NCBI RefSeq assembly: GCF_015832195.1
Contig: NC_052017.1
Span: 52,774,652-52,838,651 of the forward strand
Length of the DNA stretch: 64,000 bases
Reading direction: 5' to 3'
Origin: Motacilla alba alba
Lineage: Eukaryota; Chordata; Aves; Passeriformes; Motacillidae
In this document: piece after piece, positions 23,925 to 36,543 of the stretch
How the letters are laid out: every line of letters begins with the position of its first letter
Numbering within the stretch: the first letter of the stretch is position 1
Notes under the pieces: generated by a model
The model's database searches: none
Told to the model about the DNA's origin: nothing
Seen by the model: only the letters and a program-made list of their open reading frames with translations
Program-made: the position numbers and the translations under genes

Positions 23925-24589
23925 CCTCTACCACCACGAGCTCCTTAAGGTTTTTACTGAGTGGCCAACCCATCCCTGTTATCATCTTTACCTTAATTAC
24001 TGACAGCTCTAACCCATTAAGGGCAAGGCTGTTCCTCTTGTTTTGTATTTAGTACACCTTTGTCTTATCAGGGGCCAGGTTGCCTGTTAAGGTCAACAGA
24101 GCCTATCCAGTATTTTCTGGGTTTCTTCTTTTAAACAGTTTCCTAGCCAGTTTCCATCAATAAGGGGCAACTCTGTGGAAAAGTATTTTTTTATTTAGGA
24201 AAGATTTTCTTAAGTATATCTTATCCTTTAGCTAAATAAAAAGGGGAAGCATCAAATGTTATACTTGCACAGTAAACATAAACTTGGCATATGTGCTATA
24301 CAGTAGATTTGCTTGCTGTGAGACCATCTGATTTATTTGGGTTGAAGTCAGACGGCCAGGTAGGTTTGACATATTTGTCACAAAATATCCAAGATTGTCT
24401 AGACAAAGATGATATTTTTGGCTCAGAACCAGTGTTTTCCTGCAGATCCTTGAGGTGTAGCAGAATAGTCTGGTACTACATCAATGTATGTTTGTATCTA
24501 AGCATGTGTCAGCAGTGTCCTGGTTTCCTGGGCTTTGTTAACAAAATTGCAGCCAATTGACAAAGGAAAATGATTACTCACCTTTATCT
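23925..24589. other. No gene recognised
   Basis: An 89-codon plus-strand frame at 24291-24560 has no recognised family. I see no repeats apart from the flanking minisatellite and CR1. Confidence 0.5.
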
Positions 24590-25112
24590 GCTATTCATTA
24601 GATCACATTTTGAATACTCCCAGTTTTGGTTCCCAGTGTAAGATGTTGGTAAACTGGAGTGAGTTGAGTGAAGGCCAACAGAATGGTCAGGGCTGGCACA
24701 CCTGCCCTGTGAGCAGAAGCTGCAAGAGAGAGGTTGTTCAACCTATGGACAAGACTGCTTTCAGAACACCTTACAGCAGTCTGTCCATGTCCATGTCCAC
24801 AGGGAAGTGAGCAAGAATGCAAATTCCTTTTATGCTGGGGCATGGTAGATGAATGAGAAACAACAGTTTCAGACTAAAAGAGGAGAATTTCCAACTGGAA
24901 CAATTGTCCAAGGATCTCTTGAGGACAGCAAAGCACTGGGACAGGCTGCCCAGGAAGTTGTAGAGTTATTGCCATGGAGGCTTTAAACACCTGACCCAAC
25001 AAAGCCCTGAGCAGCCTGGTCTAAACACTGAATTCCCTATTAACTCTGAGCAGGGTGTTAGAGCAGATGCCTATCTGAGATCACTTCTACCCTGAGAGAT
25101 CCTATGGAAGAC
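24590..25112 (+). mobile_element. CR1 LINE 3' end
   Basis: Near 24598-24645, TAGATCACATTTTGAATACTCCCAG..TGGTTCC corresponds to the CR1 ORF2 block RSHFEY..FWAP. Near 24937-24965, ACTGGGACAGGCTGCCCAGGAAGTTGTAGAG is the typical near-terminal CR1 block encoding HWxRLPREVV. Near 25005-25055, CCCTGAGCAGCCTGGTCTA..TCTGAGCAGGG is the usual 3' untranslated segment. The end reads GAGAGATCCTATGG. Frames are broken throughout and there is no catalytic region, so it is a 5'-truncated dead copy. Confidence 0.82.
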
Positions 25113-25439
25113 CATCTTCCAAATTCTCTCATGATTACATTTGGGTTATGCAAGCCACTGAATATATTCCCATTTTCTCAAGGAAGGTCTAAGTGCAGAA
25201 CAAATCCATGAAAAGTATTACAAATTACAATGTGGGGAAAATTGCAACAATTTGGACTGCAAAATGGTAATTGTGAATGGAATTGGTAACCAGACATCTT
25301 GATTGCTAGCAGAAACACTTAAGACTGACTTAGAAAATCTCTAGCAGTTTTGACACTTTCTTTAGGTGCCAGTGTTGATAAAGATTCAAACAGAAATGGT
25401 CCAAATCTTACAGTTTTAGTCTTCAGTTCACATACTTCA

Positions 25440-25660
25440 TATTTTAATTTTAAAGGCTGTATCTGATTAGCCCATTTTGCACTTTTCTGCATTCTCAAAT
25501 GTTTAATAATAAATGATGGAGGAAGCTGCAGGCCAGATTAATTAGTGTTTTTGATGCTGTGTGTGCATTAACGTTACTGAATGGACTGTTACTGTTTAAT
25601 TAAGCCCACAACATAAATTTTTGCATTATGCATATGCAGGTGCCCCAAGTTCAGCTGTTC
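25440..25660. promoter_or_regulatory. Candidate noncoding regulatory element, homeodomain/POU-like motifs
   Basis: Within about 200 bases lie GATTAATTAG, TTTAATTAAG and TTGCATTATGCATATGCAG, which resemble homeodomain TAATTA and POU octamer-like sites, plus AACATAAATTTTTGCATTATG. The stretch matches no repeat and has no long frame. Such clustering resembles deeply conserved vertebrate noncoding elements, but AT-rich DNA also makes TAATTA by chance. Conservation cannot be seen here. Confidence 0.25.
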
Positions 25661-26660
25661 AAAGTTATGGCAGACATCTAAGTCAGATGTTACTGCTACT
25701 GCTCCTACATGTTAGCAAATGCCCCAAATAAAACAGGCCAGGATTGTTTAAATTTAAAAAATAGGCATTAGATGTTTTGCTGGAAAAGTGACCTACACTT
25801 GATAAAATTCATCAGGCTAAATATACTTTTGTATATGCCCTAAAACATAGCAGGAAGGCTTTCTGCATAGGACATTGGTTGGTACACAACAAAACTATTG
25901 AAGAGACAAAAGTCACGACTGTAGGCAATGTGATTACGTGGGCTCTCTTACTGAAGGACAGACCTTTGATGGAAGGGTATGTACCCATAGTTTCCATTTC
26001 ACCCAGAAGCCAATTCGTGTTGATAGATTGTGTACATTTTCCACAAACACTGGAAATGGGTTTCATCTCAAGTAGCTTTAGACACTTACAACATGGATGG
26101 GATTATCAGAGCTGCTCTGTTTGATTCCCTTTATTGTCAGCAGGGAGAAGTAGGTACCAATAAAATGATTCATCTGACCTGTCTTAGAAATCTGCTGAAG
26201 GACAAGATGACTCATACTTGAGCAAATTGTATTACCTTCCACTGATAGGAAGAGAAGTTCAGACAAGTAGCCTGACTGCAAGTAAATCCCACACAAGAAA
26301 ACAACACTGATCCATAAATCAGGGATCAACAGAAGTTTAGTAATAAAAGGGACCAACAGCCTCATTCCTACAGAAGAGCAGCATTTTCAGTGTGCCTGCT
26401 TTGGACATTATTAAACCCACATAAAGAAGTGTTACATTGCTCTGATCAAAACTACAAGTCATACAAGTTTGAAAATCAACTGTTTCCTATATTGAAGGTT
26501 TTTTACATGAATAAAGCCATGGGAGATGAGAATGATAGTTTCTTTTTCAGGATCTTTATATATCTGGACCATATTACATTAGCTTTATATATCTTAACCT
26601 TTATTTTGCCACCAATTGGTACCTTCTGAGTATCATCAAGTATAACTTGCAGCAAGCAGC

Positions 26661-26677
26661 AAAAAAAAAAAAAAAAA
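26661..26677. repeat. A17 homopolymer
   Basis: Seventeen consecutive A residues after CAGCAAGCAGC. Confidence 0.9.
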
Positions 26678-26854
26678 CAAACCACTTTTTCGGAACTCCC
26701 CTTGTTTCCCTCTGGGAGGGTAAAGTTTCTCCCAATCTGAAATCTATAGGGTACCACTCTAACCCACAAAGAGTTCACAATCAGCTCACCACAAGTCTTT
26801 CTGTTCCTATTATTTCATCATTATAGATAACAATTCCTAGAGCCTCCTTTTGTC

Positions 26855-26884
26855 TTTTTTTTTTTTCAAATGAAAAAAAAAAAA
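26855..26884. repeat. T12-CAAATG-A12 inverted repeat
   Basis: Twelve T (26855-26866), the six-base spacer CAAATG, then twelve A (26873-26884), forming an exact hairpin or cruciform-capable dyad. Confidence 0.9.
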
Positions 26885-26949
26885 CAAAAACTCAGTTTTT
26901 TTTCTCTGATGACTGCAGAAGAAAGTTAAAAACTTGACTGGGAGTAAGT

Positions 26950-27160
26950 GCTCAGCCAGAATCAAAAGAAACACAGACAGAAGTCCCAGAGCTGCCCTGG
27001 TGGCCTGTAAGGCTGCCAGGCAGTCTCCCAGCCCTGGAGCTCAGCATCACGCCTTGGCCTTGCCTAAGCCCTCTGTCCTCCCCCCTGCAGTGCTCAGCTC
27101 TGCTGCAATTCCAGCTGCCCAGAGTGACTCTCTGAGTCATCACAGTTTCAGCACCACATA
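26950..27160. promoter_or_regulatory. GC-rich patch with AP-1 dyad
   Basis: This patch is clearly richer in G+C than its surroundings and contains no repeat I recognise. At 27125-27139 TGACTC, TCT, GAGTCA form an exact dyad, and TGAGTCA at 27133-27139 is a consensus AP-1 (Fos/Jun) site. Several CAGCTG/CAGCTC E-box-like words lie nearby. Function is inferred from motifs only. Confidence 0.25.
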
Positions 27161-27465
27161 ATCCTGAAAGGGATGTGAACAGAGTAAGTTGAGGCTGCAG
27201 GGGGAAATGCACACATGCCAAAAGAAAAGGGAAGCCAAAATGATAGGGACACAGTAAGTGTGGTCACCAAACAAAAACATGACACATCCAGAAAGTTGAG
27301 GAAAGGAAAAAATTTCCTGGGTGTCTCCACAGTAGCAATGCAGAGACCTGAGTGTGACAGAAGGAGCACAACATTCACATGAAGAGGTCATCACCTTCTC
27401 CACCACAGAGAAGAGTAACCAGAGAGGACAAACTTTCATTGAAAGGCAAGTGAAAGCTTCTAGCA

Positions 27466-27484
27466 AATGATGATGATGATGATG
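27466..27484. repeat. (GAT)n microsatellite, short
   Basis: About six GAT/ATG units. It encodes the His run in the minus-strand frame crossing it. Confidence 0.85.
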
Positions 27485-27708
27485 GCCATTCAGCAAACTG
27501 CAGGCTCTTTTAGAAAAACTGCAGGAAGATTTTCCATAATTTATGGTGGATCTTCTTAATAAAGAGAAGTGAAGCTTGTTCTTGAACACTGTAATCACAG
27601 AAAAATGGTGAAGAGTCCCCTTCTTTCTCAAGAATCAAGGAGAAAACCTGCAGTGCTGCTTTCTCACAATATAGCACATAGGCACCAAAACAACAATGCA
27701 TCTCCAGA

Positions 27709-27766
27709 GGTAATTTTGACCATAATTTTTTTGACCATAATTTTTTGAAGGTAATTTTGACCATAT
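27709..27766. repeat. Short tandem repeat, TTTTGACCATAA-type x 3
   Basis: TTTTGACCATA occurs three times within 58 bp, with GGTAATTTTGACCAT repeated at both ends of the array. Confidence 0.8.
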
Positions 27767-29124
27767 TAAGGTCACATCCTGACCTTACTGCAGCAGAGCC
27801 AAGTGAAGACACTGCCATCCCTGCCTTGTTCCCAGCTGTTTATCTGCACTATTTTCTGGGGCTACTGACTTGTGAACCTGCTGGCATAACTATTCAGTGA
27901 AGTGCTCTCTGCTTCAATAAAAGCAAGTCAGATGAGCTGATATGTCATAAATATAAGTTCTTCTCTAGGCTGAGATGTAACGACTCACTGGGTCCTGAGG
28001 TGATCAATCACCTAAGCAGTCACCAGCACTACCAAGGGTCTCGAACCTTAGTTACCTCTGGCCAGGGACTGTTATCTTAATGGAGAATGGAGACCAACCC
28101 TTTGCCCCTCATGCTGCTGAATTCTAAGATCTCTGTGCTTTTCCCCTGACCACTCTCTCCCTACAAACTCTGCCTTTAAGTCATGCTAAAAAATTTTCTC
28201 TGATTTTTCTGCTGCCTTGGCCATCAGTTTCTTTAATGTTTCTGCTGTCTTCAGCCTGCCTCCTTCCCTGATAATTTGTCCCACAATGTCCAATCTCTCT
28301 CCAGCAGAGGCCTACTCTCACTTTGTTCAGATCCCTGCAGCTGCTGTGCATTTTGACTCATGGTTTCCAGTGCTTTGGTTGTTTGCTCAGTAAAGGAGCT
28401 TAAATCCTTTTTGGCAGGGTAGTGAAGTGCATGGGTTCTTCAGGAAAACAGCAAATCAGCTGGTCCTTGCTCTGCATTGAAACTAGGCAGAGAGAATTGC
28501 AATAAAATAGAAATTTCAGTAACTTTCCAGTCCAGGAGGTATGGTGGGCTGGCTTTTGGAAAGGGACACTGAGAAATGTGCATAGGGCATCCCTGTCTTT
28601 AAGGATCTTACCCAAGTAAGACTCTCATAGTTCTTCTCTATGGACTCACCCCCCAGTGATTGATGGGTGATCTGAAGGAAAACAGACTACTTTTGCTCTC
28701 TGGTCAGAGCTGCCCTTTCCTCATGTCTGAAGTATAGCCTTGCTGGCACTCTTCAGTCTCAGCCTGCTGTTGTGGGACCAGCCTTAACAGGGTACCCTCA
28801 GCTCCCAGAACTACAGTTTGTACCTTTAATGTCAGTCTCTGGCTCATGGTTTCACTTTCAAATGAGATACACAGTAAAATTTGAAGTGGCAGAGAGACAT
28901 ATATCCTCACAGAGGCACATACTGTTAAATATTACAGCTGATTTCTCCCCAGAATATTCCTACACTGCTGGGTTGCTACATGTATCTTGGTTGGTATGGT
29001 TTAACTAAGAAAACATGCTTGTAAATGCAGCAGAAATCATCAATAATTCTCTTTTCTTCCTATTTTCCAACATGTGTCTCATTACCTCAGTCCATGTCTA
29101 ATGTAAGAGGGTCCACAACTGTAC

Positions 29125-29413
29125 TGCATTTTTGTGGAAAGGGCTTCATAATGGGGGGCTACAGGGACAGCTTCTGTGAGAATTTGCTTCTCATTTTCTG
29201 GGAAAGAATTCGATTGGTAATAAACTAAAATAATTTCCCCAAACCAAGTCTGTTTTCCCCCCATGATGGTTACTGGTGAGTAATCTTTCTCCATGTCTTT
29301 ATCTCCAGCCACAATCCTTTTGCTGTATTTGTTTTCCCCTGTTTAGCTGACAAGGGGAGTGGTAAAGTGGCTTTGGTGGGTACCTGGTGTCCAGCCAGGG
29401 TCAACCCACCACA
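29125..29413 (+). mobile_element. ERVL-like avian LTR, internally deleted
   Basis: The 5' part (TGCATTTTTGTGG..GGGGGGCTACAGGG..GCTTCTGTGAGAA, 29125-29188) matches the start of a roughly 1-kb avian ERVL-like LTR known to me from memory. The 3' part from about 29207 (GATTGGTAATAAAC, then CAAGTCTGTTTT.., ending GTCAACCCACCACA) matches its polyadenylation signal and U5. Everything between, including the U3 body and the GGACCCACGCTGGAGCAG-type internal repeats, is missing. AATAAA lies at 29219-29224. The right flank is GCCAT and I find no matching left duplication, so the 5' boundary is uncertain by a few bases. The 3' half is the same family as the copy at 39415-40114. Confidence 0.72.
29219..29224 (+). 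terminator. LTR polyadenylation signal AATAAA
   Basis: AATAAA in the conserved GATTGGTAATAAA context of this LTR family, followed by the CAAGTCTGTTTT block that begins U5. Confidence 0.55.
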
Positions 29414-30337
29414 GCCATGTCTCATGCAGGGCCACAAGCAGGAAGCACTGTACCTGTCACAATTGAGTCTTTTGCCATCAGATTCCTTGCCCAGTTTTCC
29501 AAGTTCATGTAGAGACTGAGCTGTTACCTGAACATTTTGTGTTTTCTCAGAACTGGAATGAAATATCTCAGGCTTCTGCAGTGCAGTTATCATTGTTCTT
29601 TGTCATTGTGTAATACCTCTTTGCTGAATGCAGACCTATAAAACTGTTCACCTCTTGTTCACATTTGTTTTTATAAACCCTATTTTCTTTGTATTGACCA
29701 CATATAACATTTTCTCCCTGAGATCTCTTTCTTCTGACCTGAAAACTTAATGCTCATTTTTCAATATTTAAAACTGTACAAACAGAACATCCTTCCTTGC
29801 TTTGCTTAGGAAATTTGGTAACTACTTGGCTTTGATCTTTCTGTGTGTTTTATAAAGTCAGGTCCATAAAATCTTCAAATAACATACAGTTGTTCAGTGG
29901 TTTGAAACAGAGCTAAGTTAGAACTGCATTTTCAAAGACAAAAATTGTGTGCATTTCGATGAACTTTACTTATTTGTTTACCCTTTTTATTACAATATTC
30001 AAATAATGAATAATTTTACTGAGCAGAGGTAAATAGGAAAACTGTTTATCAGTCAGGTGTAAAACTAAAAAATGAATAGAATCACCTTCTTCCTATTCTC
30101 TCTTTGAAACACAGACAGATTAAACATAGTGGAAAATATAACAAACAGCATCAAACATATGGCTGAGAGGGAGCCAGGGCATGAGTTGTTTCATTCTTTC
30201 AACTTTTGCTATCCCAAGCCTACTATAAGACAAACTTGTTCCTCCAGGAACTGCCCTAAACCATGGAAACTGAGTGGCCACATTGGTAAGGCTGCAACAG
30301 TTTCTTCTAAAGAGACTCTACTACTGTTTGAAAAAGG

Positions 30338-30358
30338 AAAAAAAAAAAAAAAAAAAAA
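30338..30358. repeat. A21 homopolymer
   Basis: Twenty-one consecutive A residues followed by GGGCAGC. No retroposon body is recognised next to it. Confidence 0.9.
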
Positions 30359-31673
30359 GGGCAGCTGACTCTTAGCTAAACTAGCTGATTGGTGTCAGGG
30401 GATACTTATCTGAGTGACATCTCCCATACTGACCTCAGCTCTAGCAATTCATTTCAGATGGAAAAAAAATACAGCCATGCCTGTTGAAGTCTGGTCTCCT
30501 CAGCACACTCACTGTCCTCAAGTAGATACCTATAGGACAGAGTGGTCTGTGTAGCCCACACCCCCAATGTGTTTCTGGGCTTAGTGTTTCTAGTATTTCT
30601 CAGTCTAAAGAAGAAGCCTTGTTAAGGGTCAGCATTAGATTGCACAGTGCATTTGACCACTGGCCAAGCTTACTCTTTGTTTCTTTCCTGCTAGGTGAAA
30701 TCCTCCTCCCACCTTCCACCCACCTTCATCTTGGAATGGTATCATCATTACAAGCTTCACATTAATTAATTCACCTTTGTAACACACCTGATTTTCCTTC
30801 CAGTACTCACTTCTAGTGAAATATTTCTCACATGGACTTTGTCTGGCCTTAACCCGACAGCAAGAAATCCAGATAAGCACATAACAACTTGGCATGCTTT
30901 AGATCAGCTTTCAACCCTAAATTCAGCTAGATATCTTTATCTACTGTGTGAATCTCTTCTAGGGACATAATTCTTGTGAACACAGCCACAGTGCCTAAAA
31001 GTTAAGAACATCTGCACTGACATAGTCTTGTGTTTGCTTAGCTCACCCTCTAAAGTATTCACAGTGCCTGGTCTGCTGTGGATGCACATGCCAGTCTACC
31101 AGGGCAGGAGGAGGAGGATGCTTGAAAAATCCCAGGCTGCAATCTTCCAGGAACAAGTTGCTGGATGCGTATGTATCTTTTGCTTGTTCTACACGACTGC
31201 TGGCTTGAAAGTGATAAGCATAAAGCAGAATGCAAGCAAGAGACTGAGCTTCCGAGTGCTGCTATACTTTTAGCAGCCTGCAAGATATCTCCTCAAATCA
31301 GTACTGGATGTGTGCTGAGTAGGGAAAATAAACATCACCACACATTGGGCACAATAAACATGACACAGCATCTACTCTGTAGAGTATATATCACTCATGA
31401 GAAACATACCATCTAATACAAGCTCTAGATGTGATTATATGATCTCTGGCAGGTACTCTCCCTTCCAGGATTCAAGTTGCTGTTATAGATTTTGACATGG
31501 AAATGAAAACTAATAGAATGTTAATATCAAGATCTTGACAAGATTTTAAAAAAGTTTGATCCTAGTCTCAGCTTTAGTAACAGGTGGCTCTGGATACACA
31601 AGACGAGGACTGAGTATTCAAATTAAGAAAATATGCTGTAGAGGAAATTAGCCTTAAGTATGCACTTAGTTGC

Positions 31674-31711
31674 TTCAAAGAGTAGTTCAAAGAGCAGTTC
31701 AAAGAGCAGTT
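31674..31711. repeat. Short tandem repeat, TTCAAAGAGCAG-type x 3
   Basis: TTCAAAGAGTAG, TTCAAAGAGCAG and TTCAAAGAGCAG lie head to tail, the last two identical. Confidence 0.85.
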
Positions 31712-34700
31712 AACAAATCCATATCGTTACATAACTGGAAGGCTGTGTTGAATGGGTCTCTGAAGGGTCTTTTCTGAGCATAATCCCATGTCACAATCAT
31801 GTCTGCCTTGAAAGAGAGAATAGCAAATATTTTTACTACATTTTCAAGCAATCCTGCCCAAATGAGGAGTGGGTACAAGCTTTTCAAATAATTAAAATGA
31901 TAAAGTAATTTTCTAAAATAAATAACAGCTCAGTGGCCTTACATAGGAATGGTTGACTGCATGGATATTGTCATGTATTATATACGAGTAAAGAAGCAAT
32001 TAAGATGAGCAGAAAAAGTGAAAGGCCATTTAATTTTTTCTTTATATCACTAAGGACTTAAGAAAGACAAATTTAGGAAACTATTTCCCAATAGAACTGT
32101 ATTTAGGTGCTGCAATAGATACTTGGGGACACTAGAATCTCTCAATCGCTGGAAGTATTTAGCCATCATTTCCCCTTGTTGGCCAAGGAAAGAACAAGAA
32201 AGTCTCTCAACACCCCTTTCAGCCCTAATGTCCATTGTAATTTGATCACTGCATTAGCAGTAAGCACAACTTGCTGCTATTTGCAAACTGCATCTCTATT
32301 TCATAAAGCAGAACACAGCTTAGGAGCAGCAGTTTTTACTTTAAATACTCATGTTTCAATCTCATATTCTTATCAGAAATTCAAAGTCAAGACTGATATC
32401 ATGCAGTCTGGAAAATTTTATCTTCCACAATGCAGCATAATGTCAATGGTCTATTTTTTTCTGAATGTCAGTATAATGTCCTTAATTAAAATCATTCAAA
32501 CCCTTTCAATATATACCTTTCTTTTAATAATCAACAAATCCATTCTGTTTTAAGCTAGTACTTTGCATAAACAAATTTCAGACATGATTTACCAGTCAGT
32601 GTGGTCCAGGGACCATTCCCAATGGGAATACAGCTCTCTGGATTGGAATTTGAGATGGTTTTTTAGACATAAGCCATTTCATTCCAGCAGATCTCAGTGC
32701 CCAGTAAATTAAACTGGCCTGTTATTATCCCTTGTATAAATGTCACCTCTGTCTTGCATAGTCATAGACTTGGGTTTCAGCTGATGTCTGTACATGTAAA
32801 TATAAAAAAATCAACTCTGAAAAAACAAATGTACAATGCAAAAATAGTCACATATTGAGTTTCACTACAACATAAAGTACAACAATTTCCAAGTAATGTG
32901 TCTCAGCATTTCTCCTACTGTAGTTCAAAGTAAAGTCTTCACAGGTTTTTATTCTTAATTCCCATAAATTCCGCTCTGAGGAAGTACTACTCTCATGAAG
33001 AGATTATGAACAGACACACAAGCAAACTTCCTGTATTTGCCTTCAGATTGGAATGTTTTGGCCACCCAGACATACCAGCTTTAAAGAACATTATTCAGCA
33101 TCTTTATAGCTAATTTTAGAAATCAACATAGGCACCCATTGAAAGTATAAACAATAGCTGTGGGAGAAATGCATTTCAACACCCAGGCTCATGAAGGAAA
33201 TGTCCCTCCTCACAAGCTGGCTAAATATACCATGGTCTTTAGGAATACTGCACACAGCAGCTGGTGGAGCCAGGACTCATCTGGGGACCTATTGCAATAA
33301 GCCAGAGCAATTATCCACAACATGAGAGAGCATTCTTGAAGAGCTGAGGCTGTGAAAGTTGTCTTCCTCAGGGGAACAACCTACAGACTGAAAGCTGCAT
33401 TCCATATAACATTACTGCATCTCTTGGAAACCTGAAATGCTAGTAAGTGAGACTAAGTTATACTTTGACTTCAGCTCCTCCTCCTGTACCCTAGCTCCTC
33501 TGGCCTTCTCATCCATCATATTTCCTTATAGATACATATGTGATTCCTGTAAAGAATTACCTTGCTCCCAAAACCCCAGTCTCTTTGGTTACCCTTCTCG
33601 GAAAGTATCATTGTTGACATGAAATTCTTCTATGGTTTATTCACTTAAGGTTTCTCACTAAAGAACTGGTTGAATCACACCAAACTGGGGCCCACAAGCA
33701 AGTTAGCATGGAAAAGACAATCACTGAAATAGAACCTTAGACGAATGCAGAAACAAGATAGCTTGATGACATGGTTGAAGCCACAGATGTGGGGATCTAC
33801 TCCACAATAACCAATATGTTTTTATTAGCTAGGTCTTGCACGCAGTTTAGCCACAAGGCCTGCAGTAAGCTTGCATTTCCCACTTCCAAAACTTAAATTT
33901 TGGTGTGCAATTCCTAAGAGCCTGATTGTACCTTAAAAAAACTGAAAGAGATCAGAGGAAATTTGGGTTTATTATCCCGTTGTTCCAAAATAGCTTTCAA
34001 TGAGTCCTCAGCAGATCCCAGTACCTTGTTAGAACATGTAGGAACTTCTGTAAATTTAAAATTATGATAGAAGAGAGTGAAATAATGTAGAATGAGAGAA
34101 TGAAAAGAGAGAAGAAGCCCAACAGTGGCTGCCATAGTCAATGGTACAGCAGACTCTTAGAACAACAAACATTTTTCTACATTGTGTTTTTCCTCTTATA
34201 TTTTTAAACTCTCCCTCCCTGCCCCACTCCTTGCTCTTCCCCTTTTGCTCTCCAGAAAACAACATGTAGGAAAAGACAGTTCAGAGAAGCCTGTTTTTTA
34301 AGAATATGCATCCTTTGGATGGAAGGGAAAGATGAATCTGCAGAACCCCCTCAATTATTTATACCTTTGTAAAATCAGATGTGAGTGTACTGCCACATTT
34401 TTAAAAATTATAATCTTCTTTACAACATGATTCCCTTAATTGAAATACAGATCAAAATAGTTTTGTATCAGATGGGATCCTAAAAATAAATATAATTTGT
34501 AGATATTTTGTAAATATTCAGAAACTGAAAAAATTCATTCAAATATAATGCACAGCATTTAAATAAAAATACCCTAAAAACTACTTGTGCTATCATAAAA
34601 TAAGCTCAGTGTACCTGAGAATACCAAAGGGCATAATCCATCAAAGGAGAATAATCCCCTGTTGTGTTATGAACACAAATCAAGGGAGTATAAAACCTAT

Positions 34701-36543
34701 GTGATGTCACAGTTTTATATTGAAACATAAATGTTAGCATCAGGATAGATTTTGCTTTCCAGATCCAGATGTGTGTTGCATTGCCCCTAAGTGAGCTCAT
34801 TGCATGCCAGGTCGGCTCTGGTTTGGTTTCTGATGGATTCCTGCAAGCAGCTTTCTAACTGTGTGAGGGTAGTGATGTGTGCAGCTTGCTCCAGCACAAA
34901 ACCTTTCAATAGTGGAAATTTCCTGGGTTGACAAAGACTGTAGCCTTCCCCAGAACAATAGTGGGCTTGCTCAGCCTGCATGTCTTCCACTGGTAGAAAA
35001 ATTTTCACAAAGCATAAAATTTTAGGTGCTGTGAAGTGAGTTACAGTTTGGAACACGAAGTGTATTAACCCAAACTGATTGAAGTCAGGGATCCAAACTG
35101 AATCTCCTCTTCAGAATTTGAATTTTTAAAAATTTTATCTTTATATAAGTCAAGTATACTGTTATATTTGCAACTGCCTAGCACGTACTAACATAGAAAA
35201 ATAAGGGATGTGAAATAGTAATATCTACTTTAAGTAGATTTGGGTTCTGAAATATTAAAACTGACTTTTACCCTCTTTAGGAGAGATCAAAAATGCAGCA
35301 ACGGCACAAAGCACCAAGCACCTGACAATGTGCATCTATTACAAAGATTAGGATGTCTTTAGATTCTAATCATCTACAATACTGAAAGACCACTATGCAG
35401 TCTTTTTCTTCTAGAAAAAAGTACCTAATTGGAAGATGAATGGTCTAATTTCCCTTCTGGGCTTATGTGGGCATCAACTTGGCATAAAGATTCTTCTCCC
35501 ACAGCTTGTCAGGGTAGAAGGAAGGACAGGAAAAAAGACATGAGATGAGAAGCGTTCAACTTTACTCCATCTGAAATAAATGGGACATTGAAAATTCTGA
35601 CCAAAAGTGATACGTAATACGCATAACAAGGAAATAAGTATACTTTAAAAAAAATAAAATTGGCCTTTCCCATATTTGTTATTGTTTCATGATTCTTCAG
35701 ACTGAGAGGGAAGGAAAACAGCAAAAGCAAAGGCGATGGGAGGCAGGGGGAAAAAAAAATAAATTAGGGGAATAGAAGGCTGCCCTTCTGTGGCCAGTAG
35801 TTCTTTCAGCTGTTTCTGACAGGGGTTTGGACAGAGCCTGTTCTGGTAAAGGCCAAGGAAACTAACCCAGGTGGTGAAGAGAGGAGACCTTGCTGCACAT
35901 CCCTACATCCCTCTGTGAGTGTGCCTTGTGTCCAAGGATGTTTAGCCCCACCTTGGGGGAAGCCAGGGCTCTCCTTTCACAAGAGGCCTCCAAAAAAGGT
36001 GAGGGGAAAGGTTCTGAGTATGGATTTGGAGCAAGAAGTCTGCACCTTCACCAGGGTCTGCCTCAGCAAACTTCAGCGAACCAGGAAAAACTGAGCTTAC
36101 TTGGCTGCAGCTGGATGCTGACAAAGGTTTCAAAAGGGGTGGTGATGACAAGTTACAGCAGATCTTCCCCCATAAATTTAATCCTCTGTAATGGACACTG
36201 CTGGAAAACTCTCTTTTATAGTTTTTTGGGCAACAGTAGCTGAAAACAGGTAAAGATTAAAAGGTGTTACAGTTCTGAAAAGGAGTAGGCTGGGAAAATA
36301 AATGCCTAGCAGGTAGGAAAACAAATTTGTATTGATGCTCAATGGTTGTCTTCTGAGAATGAAGGCAGCATTCTAGAATTAGCAAAATAATCAAACAATG
36401 TTGAAGAGCAGCAGAGGGACATTCAAGTCTGTGTGATTCACTTCCTACCAAATCAATCCATTTGGCTTAATGGTAAGCATTTTCCCAGTCATCTCAGTTT
36501 CAGAGTATTTTATTGTTGGACGGGTTTTTGGCTCTTATGTAAC

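Larger units (their letters stand above)
25113..29124. other. No gene recognised; possible regulatory patches
   Basis: It contains a homeobox-motif-rich patch (25440-25660), an A17 run (26661-26677), a T12/A12 hairpin (26855-26884), a GC-rich patch with an AP-1 dyad (26950-27160), a GAT run (27466-27484) and a short tandem repeat (27709-27766). The 163-codon minus-strand frame at 27140-27631 has a His run from the GAT repeat and no family signature. The segment 27890-28640 looks slightly less AT-rich but I cannot assign it. Confidence 0.5.

Noticed and set aside
23664..24052. Overlapping 92-94 codon plus-strand frames with repeated segments
   Set aside because: They are open because of the minisatellite unit; unit lengths are not multiples of three, so no stable repeat protein is encoded.
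27140..27631. 163-codon minus-strand open frame with a His run
   Set aside because: The His run is a GAT microsatellite, and the rest is Ser/Cys/Leu-rich text with no motif. It looks like a chance frame.
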